A stretch of 64,000 bases of DNA, from assembly GCA_039105265.1 (NCBI GenBank), contig JAPFFF010000017.1, positions 1,178,001 through 1,242,000 of the forward strand, read 5' to 3'. The notes below the pieces were generated by a model. That model was not told the DNA's origin. It made no database searches and was given only the letters and a program-made list of their open reading frames with translations. Each line of letters starts with the position of its first letter. The first letter of the stretch is position 1. Position numbers and translations under genes: made by a program. Shown one piece after another: positions 20,245 to 30,606 of this stretch. This DNA comes from Tritrichomonas musculus (taxonomy: Eukaryota; Parabasalia; Tritrichomonadida; Tritrichomonadidae).

Positions 20245-20704
20245 TAACCAATATTTTTAATATGATAAAGATACAACTAACAAAGAAGAAAATCTTTTCT
20301 TTTTATATATATGTTTTTTGCTGTTTCTTTTTACCATATAGTAAATCAAATTATTGATTAATAATGGATTAAAACATCTTTTATTTAATTTCAATTACCA
20401 TTCAATTAGACATGAATATAATGAAAGTTTTTATGAATTGTTTATATTAAATTTATATAGATTTTATTAAGCTTAATCTTTCTAAAACAATATAATAATT
20501 ACTTCTCTATATTAAGATAATGATTTGAATCAAAAAAATAAAAATTGAATAATTATTTTCGTAACGTTATTCATATTTGAGAAGAACCACATTAATGGTC
20601 AATACTATATCAAATAAAATGGTCAAAAAATTGCGTTCTAGACTTTTTTTCAATTTATCTTTCAATTTTTATCCTATTCCTCAGAATTTTTGAACTCCTT
20701 TATA
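20245..20704. other. Intergenic, no gene seen
   Basis: About 460 nt of AT-rich sequence with no frame of note. TTCAATTTTTATCC lies about 30-45 nt before the next ATG and may be the initiator. Confidence 0.5.
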
Positions 20705-21085
20705 ATGATCTTTTTCTTTTTATTTTCATTCATATATGGAGCAGTAAAAACCAATGAAAAAGGAAATTTAATTAATAAAGTTCATGTTTTCTTTATAGTA
20801 AAGTATAATGATGGAGGTACAGATCGATTTGACATCAATGTATATGTTCCGAGAACAACAAAGTTCAAAGGCTTCCCAAAAATATTAGTTGATAAAACAT
20901 TACACGAGCATTTTGAAGTTCCTTTCATTAAAGAAAATGGTGAAGTTTTACCTGGCGTTCAAATTATTTATAATAACCATTTCTTAACTGATGATGAGAA
21001 GGAAAGTGTTATAAAACCAGATAGTGAAGTTAAATTTATTTATAACCTTAACAAAAACACCCCAAACTCCAAAAAAGAGTTATAA
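20705..21085 (+). CDS. Small secreted/ER-lumen protein with signal peptide (126 aa)
   Basis: The ATG at 20705 gives an N-terminal signal peptide ('MIFFFLFSFIYGAV') followed by a soluble beta-rich domain. The C-terminus is '...NSKKEL', a KxEL-type ending that could act as an ER-retrieval signal. The part 'VQIIYNNHFLTDDEKES' then 'IKPDSEVKFIYNL' resembles the last strands of a ubiquitin fold, so a lumenal beta-grasp protein is possible. No family is confidently recognised. An upstream in-frame TTG at 20690 exists, but the ATG immediately before the hydrophobic core is the natural start. Confidence 0.6.
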   Translation: MIFFFLFSFIYGAVKTNEKGNLINKVHVFFIVKYNDGGTDRFDINVYVPRTTKFKGFPKILVDKTLHEHFEVPFIKENGEVLPGVQIIYNNHFLTDDEKESVIKPDSEVKFIYNLNKNTPNSKKEL

Positions 21086-21393
21086 ATTATTATTTCTAAA
21101 ATAGTTTTTCTTATTTTTAATTATTATTGATATAACCTTCATTAATATTACAAGGACAATGCCATATGGCTGTAGAACATTTTAAATTGCACAATGATTA
21201 TTGAACAAATAAATGCAAGAGACATTTAACATTTTTTTTTTTAAAATTAAAAATCGATTTTGAAAAAGTGTACTTATATCAGAAAAAGTTTTTTTTTTTT
21301 TTTTTTAAAAATTTTCAATTTTATAAAACTTTTTATGGAATGATCCAAAAATTCAATATTTTATTTTTACATCATTGAAATAATTATTTCTGA
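21086..21393. other. Intergenic with T18 tract
   Basis: About 308 nt between two plus-strand genes. Includes T runs, the longest at 21289-21306 (18 T). 'ATCATTGAAATAATT' before the ATG at 21394 is an initiator candidate. No gene seen. Confidence 0.5.
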
Positions 21394-22266
21394 ATGAGTA
21401 ATCCCTTTGAACTCCCAAGAGGCACAAAAATAGGAAAGTATCGAGTCGAATATTTAGTTGGATGTGGTGGCTTTGGTCATGTATATAAAGTAATTGATAT
21501 TAATACGAAACAAACTTTTGCTCTCAAAACTGAGATAAATGACATTCAGTATTCGTTTTTAAAAAATGAAATAACATGTTTGAAACATCTCAAAGAATCA
21601 TGCTTCCCATCTATTCGTGATTCAGGACAATATCAGAATTTTAATTATTTTATAATGAATATATATGGTTTATCAATAAGTGCTATTTGCAAAACGGAAC
21701 AACTTTTATTAGATACAACTCTTCCAATTTGCTATAAAATGTTTACTGTAATTCAAACGTTACATAAACATGGATTTATTCATCGCGACATTAAACCTAG
21801 CAATTTTCTTGTTCAATTGTCAAGAAGTAACCAACTTGTTCTCGTTGACTTTGGCTTAGCTTTAGAATATTTTGATCAAGCCACTGGTGAGTTAATTCAA
21901 TATGAACAAACAAGATTTGCGGGAACAAAAAAATATGCTTCAATCTATTCACACAAATATAATCAGATAGGCCGAAGAGATGATTTAATTTCTTGGGTTT
22001 ATTCTTCCATTGAGATTATTTCTGGATCACTGCCATGGTCCAACTGCAAAAATGATGATGAACTATTAAATTTAAAAGAAAAAATAGCTCCTGAAGTTCT
22101 TTGCCAAAACGTCCCAGTCATATTTCGAAAGATTTTTAAATATTTATTGGGCCTTAAACAAAATGACGAACCTGCATATAATCAAATCGATAAACATTTG
22201 AAAAAAGCAATGAAAGAAAATAATATTGATTTAGATAATGTTGATTGGTTTTCGTTGTATATGTAA
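21394..22266 (+). CDS. CK1-family protein kinase (290 aa)
   Basis: A single-domain casein kinase 1. Glycine loop 'GCGGFGHVY' at 23-31, ATP lysine K45 in 'FALKTE', catalytic 'HRDIKPSN' with Asp about 132, 'DFGLAL' with Asp about 152. The CK1-specific 'FAGTKKYASI' and 'GRRDDLIS' replace the usual APE segment. All catalytic residues are present. It has almost no C-terminal extension, unlike the CK1 at 49331, so it is probably cytosolic. CK1 genes are greatly expanded in trichomonads. Substrate unknown. Confidence 0.92.
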   Translation: MSNPFELPRGTKIGKYRVEYLVGCGGFGHVYKVIDINTKQTFALKTEINDIQYSFLKNEITCLKHLKESCFPSIRDSGQYQNFNYFIMNIYGLSISAICKTEQLLLDTTLPICYKMFTVIQTLHKHGFIHRDIKPSNFLVQLSRSNQLVLVDFGLALEYFDQATGELIQYEQTRFAGTKKYASIYSHKYNQIGRRDDLISWVYSSIEIISGSLPWSNCKNDDELLNLKEKIAPEVLCQNVPVIFRKIFKYLLGLKQNDEPAYNQIDKHLKKAMKENNIDLDNVDWFSLYM

Positions 22267-22482
22267 AATCATTCATATACAAAATTTCCGAAAACCATTA
22301 TTTGTATATATTATTATATTTGTTTTTATTTTAATCTTTAGAATAAACTTTAGAATTCGAGTTTTCATTCATGAAATAAGTGTTTCAATTTTTCTTTTCC
22401 CTAAATGATATCAAAAAAAACTTTCTTTAATGCAAGGTTTTATGCTAATATTGATTTGTATGTAGAATTTCAAATCAATTGA

Positions 22483-25400
22483 ATGCTATTTGAGAATAAA
22501 AATGGTCATTATGATATCATCATTATGAGCAAAAATTTTCAAGACCCAATATTGAAATTATGGTGTGATTTTTTTATTGATAAAAAATCAAATTCTTCAG
22601 TTTCATCATCATTAAAAGCTCCATTATATGATTTAATTCTTCAGCTCAAAAATTCTCAAAATTTATATAGAAAAGAGAAAATTTTTCCAAAAGATAATGT
22701 TGATGACTATAAATCTTATCTATCTTCACTTTTTCAACTAGATAAAAAAATATCAGATGAGGAATACCAAGTTTTCTTTTTTTTACATGATAAATTTCAA
22801 TTATTTCAAGAAGTTTTTCAAAAAATTCTACCTTTTTTCATCCGTGGAATTATTCATTATTTTTATTTACTTGAAAAAACTTGCCAAAGATACAAAAACG
22901 AAAATCAATTAGATAAAACAATTGATTTATCAATAATGGATGACAAATTTACGACAACCTTTTTTCGTTTATTTTTATACTCTACAGCTCTTTCTGACTT
23001 ATGGAACGCTTTTGATTCATTTTTTATAATGAATTACCCAACTTGTTACACTATTGACCCAAAAGAAAGTTTTATATTAAAAAATGATGCAAATTTAAAA
23101 TTTCGAAGCTTTGATTCATCAGTTTTTCGGGAAATTATTCTATGTACTGCAAATATTTCTGAATTTCAATTAACAGTAAATTATTTTTTGCTTCTCTTAA
23201 GTAATATTGACAAGCTCAACACAAATGAATTTTTAAATATAAATACTTTTTGTAATACTATGATACAAAAATACATTAATACTTTTTTCAAAGTTTCTTA
23301 TCCAAGCAGTCAAAACGAAATCATTGACGATTTTTTTAAACTTATTCATAATTTATATATTGGTAAAAAAGAAGAAAAAAGAATTATTTTTTCATCAAAC
23401 GAAGATGAAAATAATGAAAACGATAATAATGGAAACTTAGATTTGTTTGATTCCAAAGTTCAATCCATAAGTTTGATTTCAACAATGATTTCTCAAATTA
23501 TTCAAAATTTCCAAAATTGTAGAGATCATTTAATGGAGTGTAATTTTTTACAATATCTAATTCATTATTCAATTTGGTCATTTGAAAATTCAGGTTTTCT
23601 TCATATTTTATTTAAAAAGAATTCCAATTTTTCAAGAGATTCGTTAGATCTTAATCAAAAAAATAGTCAAATTGTCACATTAATTGATGATTCAACCCAA
23701 ATAAGCAAATTTGAATTTAGTTCAAAATTTACTCTTAAGGATTTGGAATTAGCTCATTTTGAAAAAAATGCTCAGTATTCAGTGGTTCCTGATGAAGCAA
23801 AAAAAGCTATTTGCGTTATAAAATTATTTGTAAATATACCAAATAACAATAATCTTATTTCACATTTAATTTCAGAAGCAAACGAGCTTATTAATTCTTA
23901 CGCAAATAATGATATTAACACGAATTTCCAAAATATGCAGAAACAATTTAATATCGTCAATACTGATGATGATTTAATCGACATAAACTTATTTATTTCA
24001 ACACTGATTCTCGTTATATGCGAAACTCTTCGAGATATTTCAGATAAAGAACAGATTCTTCTTGATTTCAGCCAAATATGCTTTTTCATTAATGATTTTT
24101 TATTTGAAAGAAATTCAAAAAGAAATTGTAACAATCAAGCGAGTTACTTTAATAACGATAATATAATCAAAACCGATAATAACGATAATGATAATAATAC
24201 CAATAATAATTTACACATAAATGATAATTCTAAAATTGATTCCGTTAATAATGAAGAAGATATAAACTTTAATTCAAATATTATAAAAAATGCTACTGAA
24301 GATAAAAACAACAATGATAATAGTAATAATAAAAATGACATAATTGATTATGCTTCTTTTGAGCTAATTAGTTCCAATGCCAATTCAAATTTTTTAAAAT
24401 TTGTTAGAAATTCTCTTTATGCTACACTTTTAAACCTACCACAATCATTTTTGCCACAAATAATTGATGTTTTTTCTGGTTTGATTGTAGGATCCAAAAT
24501 TTCAATTTGTGATGAAATTATTATTTTTTTGATTCAATTAATGAATGCCAAAAAAGATGATTTTTTTTCAAATTTTCATACCAATTTATTTATTTTACCA
24601 TTGATCAGTTATGGCTCACTTCTTCATGGGAACACATCAGAAATGAAGCGATTTTATTATTTTTTATACAATTTACTTAGCGATTCACGAATCATCAATG
24701 AATTCTTTGAAAAAAAATTCTTTGTTATTTTTATTTTTAATAAATTTTATGATAATGAATTATCAGAATATTTAGTTAACTTTTTATCTCCAATGAATTT
24801 ATTAACCTCCAAAAAAGCAGTTAAAAACCTCACCAATCATTTCCTAATCAACTCAATTCAATCATTGACCAAAATTGAGGGAGACATAGAAAATTTGAAA
24901 GAACATTCAAAAAGTGATATTGAAATTATAGAAAAATCCTTCTTACATATCAATTTGATTTTTTACAATTATTTCTATTTTCATAAGAAATCAAGCATTA
25001 TTGCATGCAAAAAGACAAAATTAATTGATGAAATCGACAAATGTTTGAGTGTTATTCAAACAAATGAGAATTTCTATTCAATATTACAGTTGATATACTC
25101 ACTTCAATATTATTCAAACAATAACCAAATAATCAAAGAATTTTTCAATGATCAGATTGATTTTAAATCAATTTATCAAAAAGATTTCATTGTTTTTTCA
25201 AAACTTGAATTAAACTCAACTCTGAAAAAAATGCTTGGCACTTTTTCGTTTGGTTTTCAACACAAAAATATTTTTGAAATGATTGAATCAGCACCAACAA
25301 AAGTTATTCCAATTAAAAACATCGAATCATTGTGGATGATTCATAACATTTTAAAATATAATATTGAATTACATGACAACTTTTTCAATTACATTGAAAA

Positions 25401-28400
25401 AGTTATTGATGATTTATTTTACAATCAGATTCAATTATCTAATTCACAATTCCTTCAAAATTGCTTGAATTATATTTGTAAATCTGAATCATCAATAAAT
25501 GACATTTTATTGAAAATTGTTTCGCATGTTTTAATTTGGAATTTTCCTTCAAATTTACTTTCACCAAAATTGTCATTTAATAAGGGAAACTTTTTGAATA
25601 TTCTCAAAAATTGTATAACAAAAAATTCTTTTAATTTTCCTTCAAATTTTGCTTACTTGTCAGTTAGTAATGATAACGAAGAAGATGAAGAAGACGTAAA
25701 TGAAAAAAATAAAGGAATATTATTTGGCACTTTTCACCAATTCACCTATCAATTCACCTTGACTTTTTCATTTAGATTTGAATCTGTTGTCAGTGACGAG
25801 TATGTCATATTCAATGAAATTGACAACAAGTTTTCAATTCAAATTTCAAAAGAAAAATCCATTCAATTTTTTGAGAACAATTCAATTATTTTGAATGGAG
25901 ATAAAACGGTAAACAATTTCTTCCTGACTGAAAAAGAGTGGCACAGAATTGTAATATCTGTCACTTACTCAAAAGTGTCGGTTACGGTTGATGGTGAAAA
26001 TGCATTTTCAAATGACAACAAACCGATACAATTACGATCAACTTTTCTGAGTAAAAATTTTTCATTTATAATTGGCCAGAAATTTGATGGACTGATTTGT
26101 GACGTTCAGTTTTTGAATGCTACAAATTACTCTGAATCAGATTTACAGAAAATTTCGAAATTTGAAATTTCGAATGAAAATCGAATTCACAATTCGATTG
26201 GCACTTTTCGTCCTTATATCAATGACTTTGGCCAAAATCTATTTTATGATCCGAAGTATCCACAGCTTCTCTTCTTTTATGAAGGAAGAATCCTGCTAGA
26301 GCGGAACAACCTTTTTAAGCAGCTCGATGAAAACGACATAATTCTCTGTATTTTTTCGAATCTTGACGATTCAAAAATTTTGAAAAAAACATTGAAAATT
26401 CTGTTGAAATTCGACTCAATTGAATCTTTTAATTTCGAGGATCACGTTTTCCCTGATGATGATTCTTTCCTTCGTTTCGTCTTCTTGTTGAATGACAATA
26501 TTGCTCTTTTCAATAACGAACTTTTTGAGACATGCTTCAAACTTTTTGAGAAGATTCAAAGCATTAAGAAAAAACAAATTTTTGTGTCTGAATTTCTATT
26601 CAATTTAATTGCGTGGAAATCTCATTTTGCTGATATTTACAATCGTTTGATAATGAACATTCTTCCTAATTTGGTCAAACAGACCAATTCAAATTCCAAT
26701 GTCATTTCATCTGTTTCAATTTCCTCAATTTTCAATGCAATTGAAAATGAAGAGTCAGATTTGAATAAGTCTTTTCTTTTTGAGCTTTTGTTTTCTTTTC
26801 TAAACAAACATTTGACTCTTTTAAACGACCAAAAAAGGACTCAATTTGAATCACCTAAAAAAATCATTTTGAATAAATTGAATGGTTTATTTAAAAATGA
26901 TTCTTATTGCATTTCGGATGATGCTTTGAATCTTTCTTTCTTCAATGAAGAGGTTATCAATTCTGATATGGAAATGGACCATTTATTGATTGAATTAACA
27001 AGATTTGTTGAATATGGCAAAGATGATCTTGTTTCTGAATTTATTCTTCGTTTATTTGGCCTAAGAGCAACACAAACAAACACAATAACCGTTCTTGAAA
27101 TGATGAACGTCAATTGTCAAAAAATTATATTCAAAAAGTTCATCGATCTTTTCTTTTCTTCTTCTTCTTTGCCATTCAATATTGACACAAATTCTTTTTA
27201 CAAGTTGGTTTCTTGTGTAACTGAGGACATAGATAAAGCAGACATTCTTTTCGGCGTTTTGATTTGCTTGTCTTCTTCACAGAGACTTAAATTGATTGAC
27301 TTTAAGTCTTCTTTTGAAATCTATCAATTAATTTCTGAGCTTTTAATTCGTGATTCAAATTTTGATTTGAAAAAAGTTTTCTTTATATTTTGGTCAATTA
27401 TTTTGACCTTTGAAAATGATTTGAATTTAGATAAAATTTGCCAAATTTTACTCAAATTTGAATCATCTGAAATTGTATCGTATTTTGCTTTGATGCTTCA
27501 TTTGTCGCACTTTAAAGATTGGAAGTCACTCATTGACAAGTTGATGCATTCAATTATTTCAATGCTGACAAACAATCTGAAAAAGAAGAAGTTTTCAAAA
27601 ATGAGTGAAAAATTGATTGAAATTTTCATTGATTTGACGATCACAATTTCAATGGTTACAAACTTGAATGGAGTCACTGATGACAATGACGCTAATTTGC
27701 TGAACTTGATGGATTTGAGTAGATGTGATGAATCATTCAAAATTTTCAATTCGTTCGGTTTGGATAAAATTAAAAATGGCCTGAATTCGTGCTCAAAAGA
27801 AGTCCTTCAGTTTGCTTCTGCGGTTGAGAAATATGAAGGAATTCATTACAATGAAAATCTCGTTTTGTTCATCGCGTTGGCGGTTTGTGCTGCAAACTCG
27901 GGAGGCGACAGCTCGACAGAAACTGGCCTCATTAATGCTCTAACCGCCATTATTGCTAAAAATGGCTCAGCTGCTTCTGAAGAATATTTCAGGCACATTT
28001 ATAGAATCCTTCGAAAACTGGCTGCACCACAGCAGTTGGTCAGTGAAATGATGAATTCTTTTCCTCAGTTTTCGCTCATTGCAGCAGAAAACCAAAAAAC
28101 AGAGAAAAATCCAAACTCAACTGAAAACAACACAGACACAACTGAAAATAACTCAAATTCAAACACAACTGAAAATAACTCAAATTCAAACACAACTGAA
28201 AATAACTCAAATTCAAACACAACTGAAAATAACTCAAATTCAAACACAACTGAAAATAACTCAAATTCAAACACAACTGAAAATAACTCAAATTCAAACA
28301 CAACTGAAAATAACTCAAATTCAAACAAAATTGAAAATAACTCAAATGCAAATTCAAATGAAAATAATTCAAACACTATTTCAAATGAAAATAATTCAAA

Positions 28401-30606
28401 TGCAAGAGAAAATGATTCAGTCACAAATTCATATGAAAAATACACAAATACCACAGAAAGTAACTCAAACACAAACAACAGCTCAAACGCAGATACAACA
28501 GAAAATGATACAAATGCAAATAAAAAGCCTGATTCAGAGCCGATAGACAATGAAAAGCTAATTGCAGGGAATCAAGCAGCAGACTATGAAGATGATCTGA
28601 TTAAGAATTTGATTTTGAAAGTTTTGAGCGACTCCCTTGATGCAGTCTGCGCTGCTTCCACGTTCTACATCAAGCGCGACTTCGGCCGCACGTCGCCCGA
28701 CTGCGACACGGGCCTGCGCAGCCTCTGCAACATCGAGAAGAGCAAGTGCTACCTCCGATCGTTCCAGACTCACGTGCAGCAGACTTCCGACCACGAAATG
28801 AGCAGCGGCACCCACGAGTTCACTGTTTTCAGCGAGAACTACGTCCCTCTTCTTCTGACGCGCAAGAACCCGTTCACAAGTGTGATTGAAAAAGATTGCA
28901 AAAGTGACAGCAAAATGAGGAATAACGGCCGCTCGTCGTTTGTGATGGAGGAAGTCATTTTCCACTTCCAAGGGACAAAGAAAAAGTGTCATCTTTTTTA
29001 CGATTCGGCGAGGAATTCGTCATTCATTGTTGGCGGGATTGAGATACAAAACAGTGATGTGAATTTCATCGTCAAACATGCATTGAATTCAATTGAATTC
29101 TTTTTGATCGACGGCTTTCAATTCATAATTGAATTTTATCTAGAAAAAGAGTCAATTGACATGAATCCATTGTTTATTAATTCTTTCAATGAACTTTCTT
29201 CTTCTTTAATTAACCAGAAAATTTCAAATTCTTCATTGAGTTTAATTGAAATTATAATTCTGTTAAACTTTTTGAATGGACGATCATTCAATTTAATTGA
29301 CAATTTACCTGTCGTTAACGATACTTTGATATCTCAATTCATACTGAAAAATAATGAACAAAATAATATTAACGATGCGATAATTAGAAATTGGGCACAA
29401 AATTTCTTCAAATTAGATCAAACAATTAATTTAAATTCAATATCAAATAACGAAAATACAAAAATTGTTGGAATAAATCGTTGCATCGGCATTTTGTCAT
29501 CACCAATAAGTTTCTTCTCAATTTGTAATAAAAAAGTTTTTTGCGTTGATAATGATAATACTTTAAGGGGTGCTTCTATTATTCTACCCCCAAGGGTTCC
29601 AAAGGCGACTATTCAAATTTTTAACAGCAACAATCTTTTTGATGCTATTAAAAAAGACATTCAATCAGGCAACAAACATTATCAAATTAATTCTGAAAAT
29701 AACTCATTTAGTTCGCATTGCAATGCTTTTTATGTTATCAATATTAATCAAGTATCAAATAATTGCGTCAATGAATTTTTCGTTGCTGCATCATTTAATG
29801 AATTCTCAGGTATTTTTATTTATTTAATTAAAATGTCTAAACTTTTATTTATAAAATCAATTAAATTAAATGATAATGTTAAACATATAACAGGAACACA
29901 AAATTATTTCGTTTTTATTTCAAAGAACTCGAATAAAGTTCATTTGATTAAAATTTATTCACAGAATAACTCAAATTCAGGCGAATCTACATCAATTGAT
30001 CACAGTTATTTTGCTTCACATTCATCTGAAGTTTCAATAATAAGTGTTTCTAAGAATTTCATTGTATCAATAGATATTGAGCGAAATGTTTGCTTAACAA
30101 TTATTAGTTCTTTACAAACTGTTGCAACATTTACAATGGATAATATTCCCAAGAAAGTTTTTCTATCAAATTCACCGAACTGTCATATTATTTCATTAGT
30201 GAATAATTACAATGAAAATGGAAAAGAAGAATATAAAATTATATCTTTGGATTTAAATGGAAAAATTATATGGGAATATAAGAGAGATGAAAATAACGGA
30301 AAGCAAGAAAAAATAACCAATATGGTTCTACTAAATGATGTGAAGAATTCAAATATTATCATCGGCTTAATTATTAACAATTCAATAATTGAATGCAGGA
30401 GATTAACTGAAACCAAATTGTTAAAAAATAATGAAAAAATTCAAATAAAAAACGATGATTTTGAAGTTATATTGAATTCATTATCAAAAGACAATATTTC
30501 GTTAATTCATTATGATGAAGATTTAAATCTTCTCGGATATATTGATGTTAAAAACACTTTGAATGGATTATTTTTTGAGTATAAAATCTCCTCTGTAAAA
30601 GTTTGA
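22483..30606 (+). CDS. Giant BEACH-family protein with ConA-like domain and reduced BEACH core
   Basis: 2707 aa from the ATG at 22483. A second ATG at 22525 (residue 15) sits just behind an initiator-like TCATCATT and may be the true start. Residues 1-1080 are helical, ARM-like. About 1083-1222 form a ConA/LamG-like beta sandwich ('WHRIVISVTYSKVSVTVDG', 'FIIGQKFDGLICDVQF'), as in neurobeachin/LvsA proteins. About 1886-2020 is Asn/Thr/Glu low complexity. About 2130-2226 resembles the PH-BEACH domain ('MEEVIFHFQG', 'LNSIEFFLIDGFQFIIEF'). 'LLNFLNGRSFNLIDNLPVV' near 2260 matches the BEACH start (LNxLAGRSFNDLxQYPVFPW). However, the next ~200 conserved BEACH residues are essentially missing. The C-terminus (about 2330-2707) is beta-rich like a WD40 domain. 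BEACH proteins work in vesicle fission and fusion and membrane trafficking. Confidence 0.8.
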   Translation: MLFENKNGHYDIIIMSKNFQDPILKLWCDFFIDKKSNSSVSSSLKAPLYDLILQLKNSQNLYRKEKIFPKDNVDDYKSYLSSLFQLDKKISDEEYQVFFFLHDKFQLFQEVFQKILPFFIRGIIHYFYLLEKTCQRYKNENQLDKTIDLSIMDDKFTTTFFRLFLYSTALSDLWNAFDSFFIMNYPTCYTIDPKESFILKNDANLKFRSFDSSVFREIILCTANISEFQLTVNYFLLLLSNIDKLNTNEFLNINTFCNTMIQKYINTFFKVSYPSSQNEIIDDFFKLIHNLYIGKKEEKRIIFSSNEDENNENDNNGNLDLFDSKVQSISLISTMISQIIQNFQNCRDHLMECNFLQYLIHYSIWSFENSGFLHILFKKNSNFSRDSLDLNQKNSQIVTLIDDSTQISKFEFSSKFTLKDLELAHFEKNAQYSVVPDEAKKAICVIKLFVNIPNNNNLISHLISEANELINSYANNDINTNFQNMQKQFNIVNTDDDLIDINLFISTLILVICETLRDISDKEQILLDFSQICFFINDFLFERNSKRNCNNQASYFNNDNIIKTDNNDNDNNTNNNLHINDNSKIDSVNNEEDINFNSNIIKNATEDKNNNDNSNNKNDIIDYASFELISSNANSNFLKFVRNSLYATLLNLPQSFLPQIIDVFSGLIVGSKISICDEIIIFLIQLMNAKKDDFFSNFHTNLFILPLISYGSLLHGNTSEMKRFYYFLYNLLSDSRIINEFFEKKFFVIFIFNKFYDNELSEYLVNFLSPMNLLTSKKAVKNLTNHFLINSIQSLTKIEGDIENLKEHSKSDIEIIEKSFLHINLIFYNYFYFHKKSSIIACKKTKLIDEIDKCLSVIQTNENFYSILQLIYSLQYYSNNNQIIKEFFNDQIDFKSIYQKDFIVFSKLELNSTLKKMLGTFSFGFQHKNIFEMIESAPTKVIPIKNIESLWMIHNILKYNIELHDNFFNYIEKVIDDLFYNQIQLSNSQFLQNCLNYICKSESSINDILLKIVSHVLIWNFPSNLLSPKLSFNKGNFLNILKNCITKNSFNFPSNFAYLSVSNDNEEDEEDVNEKNKGILFGTFHQFTYQFTLTFSFRFESVVSDEYVIFNEIDNKFSIQISKEKSIQFFENNSIILNGDKTVNNFFLTEKEWHRIVISVTYSKVSVTVDGENAFSNDNKPIQLRSTFLSKNFSFIIGQKFDGLICDVQFLNATNYSESDLQKISKFEISNENRIHNSIGTFRPYINDFGQNLFYDPKYPQLLFFYEGRILLERNNLFKQLDENDIILCIFSNLDDSKILKKTLKILLKFDSIESFNFEDHVFPDDDSFLRFVFLLNDNIALFNNELFETCFKLFEKIQSIKKKQIFVSEFLFNLIAWKSHFADIYNRLIMNILPNLVKQTNSNSNVISSVSISSIFNAIENEESDLNKSFLFELLFSFLNKHLTLLNDQKRTQFESPKKIILNKLNGLFKNDSYCISDDALNLSFFNEEVINSDMEMDHLLIELTRFVEYGKDDLVSEFILRLFGLRATQTNTITVLEMMNVNCQKIIFKKFIDLFFSSSSLPFNIDTNSFYKLVSCVTEDIDKADILFGVLICLSSSQRLKLIDFKSSFEIYQLISELLIRDSNFDLKKVFFIFWSIILTFENDLNLDKICQILLKFESSEIVSYFALMLHLSHFKDWKSLIDKLMHSIISMLTNNLKKKKFSKMSEKLIEIFIDLTITISMVTNLNGVTDDNDANLLNLMDLSRCDESFKIFNSFGLDKIKNGLNSCSKEVLQFASAVEKYEGIHYNENLVLFIALAVCAANSGGDSSTETGLINALTAIIAKNGSAASEEYFRHIYRILRKLAAPQQLVSEMMNSFPQFSLIAAENQKTEKNPNSTENNTDTTENNSNSNTTENNSNSNTTENNSNSNTTENNSNSNTTENNSNSNTTENNSNSNTTENNSNSNKIENNSNANSNENNSNTISNENNSNARENDSVTNSYEKYTNTTESNSNTNNSSNADTTENDTNANKKPDSEPIDNEKLIAGNQAADYEDDLIKNLILKVLSDSLDAVCAASTFYIKRDFGRTSPDCDTGLRSLCNIEKSKCYLRSFQTHVQQTSDHEMSSGTHEFTVFSENYVPLLLTRKNPFTSVIEKDCKSDSKMRNNGRSSFVMEEVIFHFQGTKKKCHLFYDSARNSSFIVGGIEIQNSDVNFIVKHALNSIEFFLIDGFQFIIEFYLEKESIDMNPLFINSFNELSSSLINQKISNSSLSLIEIIILLNFLNGRSFNLIDNLPVVNDTLISQFILKNNEQNNINDAIIRNWAQNFFKLDQTINLNSISNNENTKIVGINRCIGILSSPISFFSICNKKVFCVDNDNTLRGASIILPPRVPKATIQIFNSNNLFDAIKKDIQSGNKHYQINSENNSFSSHCNAFYVININQVSNNCVNEFFVAASFNEFSGIFIYLIKMSKLLFIKSIKLNDNVKHITGTQNYFVFISKNSNKVHLIKIYSQNNSNSGESTSIDHSYFASHSSEVSIISVSKNFIVSIDIERNVCLTIISSLQTVATFTMDNIPKKVFLSNSPNCHIISLVNNYNENGKEEYKIISLDLNGKIIWEYKRDENNGKQEKITNMVLLNDVKNSNIIIGLIINNSIIECRRLTETKLLKNNEKIQIKNDDFEVILNSLSKDNISLIHYDEDLNLLGYIDVKNTLNGLFFEYKISSVKV
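28138..28326 (+). repeat. In-frame 27-nt tandem repeat, seven copies (TTENNSNSN)
   Basis: Seven near-identical 27-nt units encode TTENNSNSN in the low-complexity linker of the BEACH-family protein, followed by degenerate copies to about 28420. The near-perfect nucleotide identity points to recent slippage or unequal exchange. The repeat also creates open frames on the other strand, which I do not call. Confidence 0.9.
28630..28960 (+). other. GC-rich island inside the BEACH-family gene
   Basis: By hand count 28681-28740 is 41/60 G+C and 28741-28800 is 33/60, against roughly a quarter to a third in the rest of the gene. Codons switch to C/G-ending (GAC, CGC, ATC, GAG, AAG, TGC) although the reading frame continues unbroken. 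It encodes 'FYIKRDFGRTSPDCDTGLRS' and what follows, just before the PH-BEACH-like segment. A shift back to AT-rich codons occurs after about 28960. Confidence 0.85.

Noticed and set aside
28065-28550. Three overlapping frames across the TTENNSNSN repeats (both strands)
   Set aside because: All arise from the 27-nt periodic sequence; only the plus frame is continuous with the BEACH-family protein.
28558-28992. 144-codon minus-strand frame opposite the GC-rich island
   Set aside because: Low stop density is expected in GC-rich sequence; it has no start context or family likeness and lies wholly opposite a supported coding frame.
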